In this document: piece by piece, positions 4,920 to 10,173 of the stretch | Layout of the letters: each line of letters starts with the position of its first letter | Numbering within the stretch: the first letter of the stretch is position 1 | Assembly (NCBI GenBank): GCA_024690695.1 | Contig: JAILOS010000066.1 | Location: forward strand, 1 to 10,173 | Direction: 5' to 3' | Origin: Oscillospiraceae bacterium | Lineage (GTDB): Bacteria; Bacillota_A; Clostridia; Oscillospirales; Oscillospiraceae | DNA length: 10,173 nucleotides | Program-made: the position numbers and the translations under genes | The notes under the pieces: model-generated | Databases searched by the model: none | What the model was told of the DNA's origin: nothing | The model's input: the letters and a program-made list of their open reading frames with translations, nothing else

Positions 4920-7283
4920 TTATCGCTGCTCGTTGACGTAGAGGCTGACCTTGCTCTGAATGAGCCGCGCGACCTCCCCGGCGCTCTTTTGCCCGGAGAA
5001 GTAGGCCTCGGACAGATTCCTGACGATGCCGAACACGGTCGCGTTCATGTCCACGCTGCGCGTGGAGCACTCGATCAGCTCCAGCAGCTTGTCACGCTGG
5101 CGCTCGGTCATCGGCCAGAGCGTGTACTCCATCGCCGCGTCGCCGCCTTCGCTCATGCCTCCGCCGCCCTTCGGCAGCGGGATGCGCTCTCCGGTCTCCG
5201 GGTCGAGCCTGTAATCGCCGTTTTCGTCTTTCTCATACTCGGCCTCCATCGCCTCGGCGACGATCCGGTCGAAGGCGGCGCGGTTGATCGGCAGGCCGCC
5301 GACGGAATCGCCCCGGTAATCCGCGCTCAGAAGCTGCCGCAGGAAGCTCCAGGCCGCGGCTTTGTCGCGGCAGGCGCTGCTCATGGCGACGCCGCCCTGG
5401 ACATAGAGGATATTGCCGACGCCCTCGCTGGTCGGAAAGCCGATATAGGTGGCGTCGCCGCCGAAGAGCTGCTCATAGACGCAGATCGAATCCGGGTCGG
5501 ACACGTCCACCTGAACCACGAGCTGCTTGCCGGAGGCGATGCGGGACGACGCGCTCTCCGATCCGCCCGCGCCGTAGTCGACGTTCTGCGGGAAACCGTT
5601 TACGAACTCCAGGAGCTTGATGAAGTCCTCGCTGTCGAAGCGGCAGAAGCCCGTCTCCCAGTCCACGAGGCGGTCCATCTCGAGATAGACGCAGATCTCC
5701 AGCATCTCGTCTCGGCCGGCGTAGGGACCGAGCACCGTGCAGCCCTCGGGCATCCTCGACAGCGCCGCGTTCAGCTCGTCGTAGGTCCAGCCCGGCGTGT
5801 CGCCCACGACGGAGCTCGCGCCCATGAGGGAAAGGATCATGAAGCTGGGGGCCGCCTGATACAGCCCGCCGCCGACCTCCATGCTTTTGAGCGCGCTCGC
5901 GAAAAAGTCGCCGCGGCTGAGCTGGGGATCGGCGTCCAGATAGGGATACAGATCCTCCAGCAGTCCCATTCCCGCCAGCTGCCGGTAGGGCAGACCGTCC
6001 AGCGCGAGCAGATCCGGCATGTCGCCGCTGAGGATCTCGGCGCTGAGTCTGGTCAGCGCGGTCTCGTAGTCCTCCTCGCCGCGCATCAGGGCCGAATAAT
6101 CGCGCAGCTCGATGCGCACGTCCTGCTGCGAGCGGTTAAAGGCCTGCACCGCGCGGCTGAAGGCGTCGGGGTAGAGGGCGCCGAGCGTCAGCACCTCGGG
6201 CTCCGCCGAGGCGTCGCGCTGCGTCACCGTCAGCGTCACGAGCTCAAGGCTCTCCCGCTCGCCGTCCTGCTCCCGGCAGAGGCCCCGCAGCGTGCCGTCC
6301 GGCGCCGCGCCCAGCAGCACCAGGTCGTCGGCGATCACGTTGCTGGCGAGCAGATCGGCGATCTGCCGGCTCTCCCCGGCCTCCGCCGTCCAGCCGTACA
6401 GCGCCGTTCCGCCGGTGAACAGCAGATCCCAGTCCCCGAAGCCCTCGTAGAGCCGATAGGGATCGCCCTCCAGCGCGAAGCTCTGGCCGAGGCGCCCCTG
6501 CTCCGCGTCCACGACGCACAGCTGCTCGCCCTGCGCTCCGTAGAGCCTGGCCAGCACGCGGCCGTCGCGCAGGAGAACGAAATCACGGGTCCATCCCGAC
6601 GTCGGGATCTCCGCGGCGAGCGCTCCCTGCGCGTCGAAGACGAAGATCGCGGCGTCCGAGGCGGCGTAGATCCGTCCCTCGGCGTCCGCTCCGGCGTTCT
6701 GGAAATCCACGTACAGATCTCCTCCCGGCGGGAGCTGCAGCTCCGCGCTGCCGAGCAGCCGGCCCTCACCGTCGATCGACAGGAGCCGGTAGGCGCTCTC
6801 GGAGCGCACGCGCTCCCAGTAGTCCTCGTCCTGCTTCGCCTCTTCCGCCGTGCCCTGGTACCAATAGCTGTAGCGCTGCACCACCGCCAGCAGGCTTCCG
6901 TCCGGCCGGGCGAAGAGGCGCTCGATATATTCCGAGGAGGTGAAGTCCACCCGCGCGTCGTCCGTCTCCACGAGGCTCGGCAGCTCGAAGCCGAGGGGGC
7001 TCGCCGTGCCGTCGGCGTCCACGCGGTACAGCCTGCTGACGGTGGAGGCGTCCTCTCCCGTTCCCGTCCGGACGCAGACGACGAGCGTCATCACGCCGCC
7101 GTCCATGACGGCGGTCTGCAGATAGCTGCCCTCGGGGAACTCGAGCCCGCTGAAGGAGGCGGCGTAGACCTCTGTGCTCTCCGGCTCCTCCGTTTCGCCG
7201 CCCGGGGACTGCCTGTTCCCGCAGCCGGCCAGCAAGCCGGCGCACAGACAGCAGACGAGCAGCAGCGCGATCGTTCTTTTCAT
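4920..7283 (-). CDS. Lipoprotein: propeller-like N-terminal half plus ABC solute-binding domain
   Basis: A 787-residue surface lipoprotein. Residues 1-21 are a signal peptide with lipobox LAGC, lipid C21. Residues 22-37 form a polar linker. About 40-355 holds repeated strand-turn units with Asp-Gly type turns (VDADGT 88-93, ARPDGS 125-130, SIDGEG 169-174, GADAEG 198-203, LLRDGR 237-242, AAPDGT 326-331), suggesting a beta-propeller. About 363-787 reads as a family-1 extracellular solute-binding protein: LTLGALYPDAFSRAVQAFN (365-383) at the N lobe, then SGDMPDLLALDG (419-430) and a long helical C lobe. At roughly twice the length of a usual binding protein it is a fusion. No permease or ATPase genes lie beside it, so the ligand is unknown; oligosaccharide or peptide is possible, and a sensor role cannot be excluded. 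Its Shine-Dalgarno (AAAGGAA, 11-base spacing) is weak and no own promoter is evident, so readthrough from prfB is possible. Confidence 0.88.
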   Translation of the reverse strand: MKRTIALLLVCCLCAGLLAGCGNRQSPGGETEEPESTEVYAASFSGLEFPEGSYLQTAVMDGGVMTLVVCVRTGTGEDASTVSRLYRVDADGTASPLGFELPSLVETDDARVDFTSSEYIERLFARPDGSLLAVVQRYSYWYQGTAEEAKQDEDYWERVRSESAYRLLSIDGEGRLLGSAELQLPPGGDLYVDFQNAGADAEGRIYAASDAAIFVFDAQGALAAEIPTSGWTRDFVLLRDGRVLARLYGAQGEQLCVVDAEQGRLGQSFALEGDPYRLYEGFGDWDLLFTGGTALYGWTAEAGESRQIADLLASNVIADDLVLLGAAPDGTLRGLCREQDGERESLELVTLTVTQRDASAEPEVLTLGALYPDAFSRAVQAFNRSQQDVRIELRDYSALMRGEEDYETALTRLSAEILSGDMPDLLALDGLPYRQLAGMGLLEDLYPYLDADPQLSRGDFFASALKSMEVGGGLYQAAPSFMILSLMGASSVVGDTPGWTYDELNAALSRMPEGCTVLGPYAGRDEMLEICVYLEMDRLVDWETGFCRFDSEDFIKLLEFVNGFPQNVDYGAGGSESASSRIASGKQLVVQVDVSDPDSICVYEQLFGGDATYIGFPTSEGVGNILYVQGGVAMSSACRDKAAAWSFLRQLLSADYRGDSVGGLPINRAAFDRIVAEAMEAEYEKDENGDYRLDPETGERIPLPKGGGGMSEGGDAAMEYTLWPMTERQRDKLLELIECSTRSVDMNATVFGIVRNLSEAYFSGQKSAGEVARLIQSKVSLYVNEQR

Positions 7284-7321
7284 GTACGGTCGATTCCTTT
7301 CCGTGATTTCAATTCAAAGAA

Positions 7322-7356
7322 CGGGCAGGCGCGGGATCTCTTCCGGCGCCTGCCCG
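7322..7356 (-). terminator. Hairpin after prfB, probable weak terminator
   Basis: An 11-bp stem (7322-7332 with 7346-7356) closes a 13-base loop. On the minus strand only TTCTTTGAATT follows, a poor T tract. It lies 20 bases past the prfB stop and could allow partial readthrough into the solute-binding lipoprotein gene. Confidence 0.6.
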
Positions 7357-7376
7357 GCCGGCCTGCGGCACGGCGA

Positions 7377-8486
7377 TCAGCCCGCCGCCTTCATCGACAG
7401 GAAGGCGTTGATGAAGCCGTCGAGGTCGCCGTCCATGACGGCGGCGATGTTGCCGGTCTCGTATTCGGTGCGCAGGTCCTTGACAAGCTGATAGGGCATG
7501 AAGACGTAGGAGCGGATCTGGCTGCCCCACTCGATCTTCATCTGCACGCCCTTGATGTCGCTGATCTTCTCCAGATGCTCGCGCTCCTTGATCTCGGCGA
7601 GCCTTGCGCGGAGCATGTTTTTGCAGTTTTCAAGGTTCTGGAAGTGGCTGCGCTCCACCTGGCTGGACACCACAATGCCTGTGGGAATATGGGTAAGCCG
7701 CACGGCGGAGGAGGTCTTGTTGACCTTCTGGCCGCCCGCGCCGGAGGAGCGGTACACGTCCATCTTGATGTCCTCGTCGCGCAGCTCGATCTCGCTGTCG
7801 TCCGTGATCTCGGGCATGACCTCCACGGCGGCAAAGCTCGTCTGGCGGCGGGCGTTGGCGTCAAACGGACTCACGCGCACGAGGCGGTGCACGCCGTTTT
7901 CGCTCTTGAGAAAGCCGTAGGCGTTTTCGCCCTCGATGGCGAGCGTCGCGCTCTTGATGCCGGCCTCTTCGCCGTCGAGATAGTCGAGCACCTTGCAGGT
8001 ATAGCCGTGCTGCTCGGCCCACATCGTGTACATGCGGTAGAGCATCTGCGTCCAGTCCTGCGCCTCGGTGCCGCCGGCGCCGGCGTGGAAGGTGAGGATC
8101 GCGTTGTTCGCGTCGTACTCGCCGGTCAGCAGCGTCTGCAGGCGCATGGTCTCCAGCCGCTCCATAAAGGCGGAATATCCGCTCTGCAGCTCGTGGAGCA
8201 TGGAGTCGTCGTCCTCCTCGAGCGCCATTTCGCAGATCGTCATCATGTCGTCCCACTGCGTGGCAAGACGCTCGAAGCGTTCGATCTTGCCCTTGAGGGA
8301 GCTGATGCGTTTCTGGACCTTCTGGCTGTTTTCCGTGTCGTTCCAGAAGCCCTCCTGCGAGCTCTCCTCCTCCAGCTTTTCGACCTCGTTTCTCGCGGCG
8401 TCGAGCTGCAGGGAAACGCCGAGCGCTTCCAGCTTCGGCAGGATCGCGTTGAGCTTGTTTTTGTAGTCTTCAAATTCAATCAGCAT
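7377..8486 (-). CDS. prfB: Peptide chain release factor 2 (no programmed frameshift)
   Basis: Cytoplasmic class-I release factor that reads UGA and UAA and triggers peptide release on the ribosome. Numbered from ATG 8486 it has 369 residues, the normal length. Domain 1 is the helical N-terminus (about 1-110). The SPF codon-recognition tripeptide typical of RF2 is at 206-208. GGQ, which reaches the peptidyl-transferase centre, is at 251-253 within RSSGAGGQKVNKT. The frame can extend to a GTG at 8495, but AAGG (8497-8500) is only one base from that GTG and ten from the ATG, so ATG 8486 is preferred. Most bacterial prfB genes have an in-frame UGA near codon 26 bypassed by a +1 shift. Here the equivalent place reads CTG CAG (L26-Q27, 8411-8406) with no UGA and no upstream AGGGGG. 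The gene's own stop is TGA. A good promoter lies at 8520-8548. Confidence 0.97.
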   Translation of the reverse strand: MLIEFEDYKNKLNAILPKLEALGVSLQLDAARNEVEKLEEESSQEGFWNDTENSQKVQKRISSLKGKIERFERLATQWDDMMTICEMALEEDDDSMLHELQSGYSAFMERLETMRLQTLLTGEYDANNAILTFHAGAGGTEAQDWTQMLYRMYTMWAEQHGYTCKVLDYLDGEEAGIKSATLAIEGENAYGFLKSENGVHRLVRVSPFDANARRQTSFAAVEVMPEITDDSEIELRDEDIKMDVYRSSGAGGQKVNKTSSAVRLTHIPTGIVVSSQVERSHFQNLENCKNMLRARLAEIKEREHLEKISDIKGVQMKIEWGSQIRSYVFMPYQLVKDLRTEYETGNIAAVMDGDLDGFINAFLSMKAAG

Positions 8487-8519
8487 CGGTTTCACACCTT
8501 AATCTATTATTACAAATCC

Positions 8520-8548
8520 ATTATACTCAAAAGCGTGCGGTTTGTAAA
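8520..8548 (-). promoter_or_regulatory. Sigma-A promoter of prfB
   Basis: On the minus strand TTTACA (8548-8543), a 17-bp spacer and a perfect TATAAT (8525-8520). The start site should be near 8513, giving a leader under 30 bases before ATG 8486. No leader structure fits, in line with simple constitutive expression. Confidence 0.88.
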
Positions 8549-8576
8549 TACCCGCCGCGCTCGGATCCTTATGTAA

Positions 8577-8630
8577 TGCATAAATATGCACAACAAAAAT
8601 CGCGATTTGCAGTATGAACCGGTTAAAACC
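8577..8630. promoter_or_regulatory. Cluster of short palindromes between divergent promoters
   Basis: In this AT-rich stretch lie TGCAT-AAAT-ATGCA (8577-8590), the perfect 12-bp palindrome AAATCGCGATTT (8597-8608), and AACCGGTT (8617-8624) overlapping GGTT-AA-AACC (8621-8630). They sit between the prfB and M14 promoters. Such packing suggests one or more regulator sites, probably acting on the M14 gene. None matches an operator I can name. Confidence 0.45.
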
Positions 8631-8637
8631 ACGAATT

Positions 8638-8666
8638 TGTCAACAGAATCGGAAAAAGTGTTGACA
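8638..8666. promoter_or_regulatory. Perfect inverted repeat over the -35 box of the M14 gene
   Basis: TGTCAACA (8638-8645) and TGTTGACA (8659-8666) are perfect 8-bp inverted arms. Equivalent positions are 21 bp apart, two helical turns. The right arm contains the whole -35 hexamer TTGACA. This geometry suits a dimeric repressor that blocks RNA polymerase. Part of the match follows from the -35 sequence itself, but the left arm is not part of any recognisable promoter. Confidence 0.5.
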
Positions 8667-8689
8667 GAGCGCTTTGGAAATGATTTACT
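8661..8689 (+). promoter_or_regulatory. Promoter of the M14 carboxypeptidase gene
   Basis: A perfect TTGACA (8661-8666), a 17-bp spacer and TTTACT (8684-8689), with TG one base before the -10 (8681-8682) giving an extended -10. The start should be near 8696, about 30 bases before the ATG. Confidence 0.85.
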
Positions 8690-8725
8690 GTAGATGAAAG
8701 TTTATGCAAGAGAGGAGCGAATATT

Positions 8726-10173
8726 ATGCAAAAGAAAACGAAATGGGGCGCGATCCTCGCGCTGATCCTGATCGCGTCGATGCTCATGAGCTTCGGCGCG
8801 TGCGCGGCGCCTGCCGAAGATGCCGGAGCGGAGAGCGTTCTCATCTGCATGGATCAGTCGCAGGACGTGACGCTTTCGTTCCAGCTGAACGAAGCGCAGC
8901 TGGCCGCAATCGAGGCGGCCGGCGCGGACGCAGTGGAGTGGACGCTGCAGCGTACCGCGACCTATGCCAACGCCGGCGAGATCCACCCGATCAACGGCGA
9001 GACGGCGCTGTTCCCGAACGAGAAGGACGTCATCCCGCTCAAGGAGCTCACGTACGGCGCGCCGTCGCGCTGGGTCACGCCGTTCGGCGTGGTCGCGGAT
9101 TCCGTCACGGCCTCCGTCGACGGCAGCACGCTGACGCTCTCGTTCTCCACCACGGCGGCGGTCAGCCGCGGGAACGTGAGCATCCCGCACTCGAACGGCG
9201 GCGATTTCCTCGATATCTGCGGCGTCTTTACGCTGACGGGCACGGCCGGGGAGACCACGGTCGCGACGCAGGAGAACTTCACCGTCAAGCCCTATGAGAG
9301 CTACCACACGATGTGGGAGATCTACGCGGAGATCGACCGTCTCGCCTCGCTGGGCGACGACGACGCCTCCACGGCCAAGCCCTATGTGGTCAAAAAGTCC
9401 ATGGGCAGCTCGACCGCGGGGTATGACATGCCCTATCTGATCGTTGCGAAGGACAGCAAGGCCGTCTCGAACTGGCTGGCGCTCGCCGAGCGCGCCGAGA
9501 CCGAGCCGGAGGCCGTGCTCAAGGATCTGCAGTCCGGCAAGCTGAAGGACTTTCAGGTGCCGGTGCTGTACTCGAACATCCACGCCAATGAGACCGCCGC
9601 GTCCGACGCGGTGCTCGAGTTCGCCGCGATGCTGGTCGAGAACGATAAGATCGAGTACACGAAGCTGACCGGCCTCACCGACGCGGGCAAGGCCAAGGTC
9701 GAGGCGCAGCGCGCCGCGCAGGGCCTGCACACGCCCGAGCTCGTGGCGGAGATGACGAGCTATCTCGGCGCGATCTGGCCGAGCGACGAGAGCCAGACCT
9801 CCGGCGTCGTGGAGAACTTCGACAGCTACTACGAGAGCGAGGAGACCGTGATCACGGTCGACGAGCTGCTCGACGACGTGTTCTTCCTGCTCGTGCCCGA
9901 GGAGAACGTGGAGGGCCGTCTGTACAACACGCGTACCTCCTCCAACGGCTTCGATCTGAACCGCGACAACTCCTTCCAGGTCACGAACGAGACGCAGAAC
10001 ATGCAGCAGCTGATCGGCATGTACAACCCGGTCACGCACGTGGAGCTGCACGGACAGGTGGTCGGCTACCAGGTCGAGCCCTGCGATCCGCCGCACGAGC
10101 CGAACGTGGAATATGATCTGCTGAGCAAGCATCTGATGTACGGCGGCGAGGCCTTCGGCGCGGCTGCCGTCGC
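8726..10173 (+). CDS. Exported M14-family zinc carboxypeptidase (runs off right edge)
   Basis: A frame open from ATG 8726 to the window edge (482 codons plus two bases), with AGAGGAG eight bases before the ATG. Residues 1-25 are a signal peptide (KK, then a hydrophobic core). FGAC at 23-26 looks like an imperfect lipobox, so lipoprotein or signal-peptidase-I export are both possible. About 28-189 is an unassigned, apparently beta-rich domain. From about Y190 begins an M14 metallopeptidase domain: H286xxE289 in SNIHANE are the first two zinc ligands, NGFDLNRD (407-414) supplies the substrate-binding N412-R413 pair, and H442 in VELHG is the likely third ligand. The stretch between E289 and N412 is longer than in pancreatic carboxypeptidase A, implying an insertion. 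The catalytic glutamate should lie beyond the window and cannot be checked. It probably trims peptides or cell-wall peptides outside the membrane. Confidence 0.9.
   Translation, partial: MQKKTKWGAILALILIASMLMSFGACAAPAEDAGAESVLICMDQSQDVTLSFQLNEAQLAAIEAAGADAVEWTLQRTATYANAGEIHPINGETALFPNEKDVIPLKELTYGAPSRWVTPFGVVADSVTASVDGSTLTLSFSTTAAVSRGNVSIPHSNGGDFLDICGVFTLTGTAGETTVATQENFTVKPYESYHTMWEIYAEIDRLASLGDDDASTAKPYVVKKSMGSSTAGYDMPYLIVAKDSKAVSNWLALAERAETEPEAVLKDLQSGKLKDFQVPVLYSNIHANETAASDAVLEFAAMLVENDKIEYTKLTGLTDAGKAKVEAQRAAQGLHTPELVAEMTSYLGAIWPSDESQTSGVVENFDSYYESEETVITVDELLDDVFFLLVPEENVEGRLYNTRTSSNGFDLNRDNSFQVTNETQNMQQLIGMYNPVTHVELHGQVVGYQVEPCDPPHEPNVEYDLLSKHLMYGGEAFGAAAV

Noticed and set aside
8487..8495. 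GTG at 8495 as prfB start
   Set aside because: Only one base separates it from the AAGG motif, while the ATG at 8486 has a ten-base spacing and the usual RF2 N-terminus.
4770..8576. A 1268-codon open frame on the plus strand
   Set aside because: It lies antisense to the solute-binding protein and prfB, both of which have clear family motifs. Its translation is rich in Arg, Ala, Val, His and Leu without recognisable motifs, as expected of a GC-rich shadow frame.
8702..10132. A 476-codon minus-strand frame opposite the M14 gene
   Set aside because: The plus strand has promoter, ribosome binding site, signal peptide and zinc motifs; the minus frame is a compositional shadow.

Overview
The window is a GC-rich, gene-dense stretch of bacterial chromosome. 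Strong GGAGG-type ribosome binding sites, consensus sigma-A promoters, lipobox lipoproteins with no outer-membrane machinery, a rubrerythrin and a LolA-like lipoprotein/alr pair all point to an anaerobic, high-GC member of the Firmicutes. Order Oscillospirales (the Oscillibacter/Flavonifractor/Dysosmobacter type of gut bacterium) is my best guess. No sequence search was possible, so genus is not claimed. No rRNA, tRNA, CRISPR array, transposase or phage gene was seen, and most of the window reads as ordinary core chromosome.

Layout, left to right. (1) 1-194 (-): start of an unrecognised, highly charged protein that runs off the left edge, with a tandem 12-bp repeat and a small dyad in its upstream region. 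(2) 275-2128 (-): one transcription unit made of a consensus promoter, a LolA-like lipoprotein gene, alanine racemase (alr) six bases downstream, and a clear intrinsic terminator. (3) 2147-3265 (+): a divergently promoted monocistronic PfkB-family kinase, most like pseudouridine kinase, closed by its own terminator. (4) 3295-4805 (+): pyridoxal/pyridoxamine kinase (pdxK-like) followed by rubrerythrin, ending at a very strong bidirectional terminator. (5) 4920-8548 (-): release factor 2 (prfB) from its own promoter, then a 787-residue lipoprotein that joins a propeller-like N-terminal half to an ABC solute-binding domain, with no permease genes nearby. (6) 8661-10173 (+): an exported M14-family zinc carboxypeptidase, cut by the right edge, whose promoter carries a perfect 8-bp inverted repeat over the -35 box.

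How the genes relate. Alanine racemase is a PLP enzyme that makes D-alanine for the cell wall, and the PdxK-like kinase 1.8 kb away salvages B6 vitamers to PLP, so a modest cofactor/consumer link is possible. Rubrerythrin handles peroxide in an anaerobe. The solute-binding lipoprotein and the secreted carboxypeptidase suggest peptide or nutrient scavenging at the cell surface. The prfB reading frame is continuous, without the programmed +1 frameshift that autoregulates RF2 in most bacteria.

I did not find a convincing wholly new system. The best leads are the M14 promoter/operator region with its palindrome cluster, the orphan propeller/solute-binding fusion, the frameshift-free prfB, and the dyad-rich intergenic region at 4764-4895.
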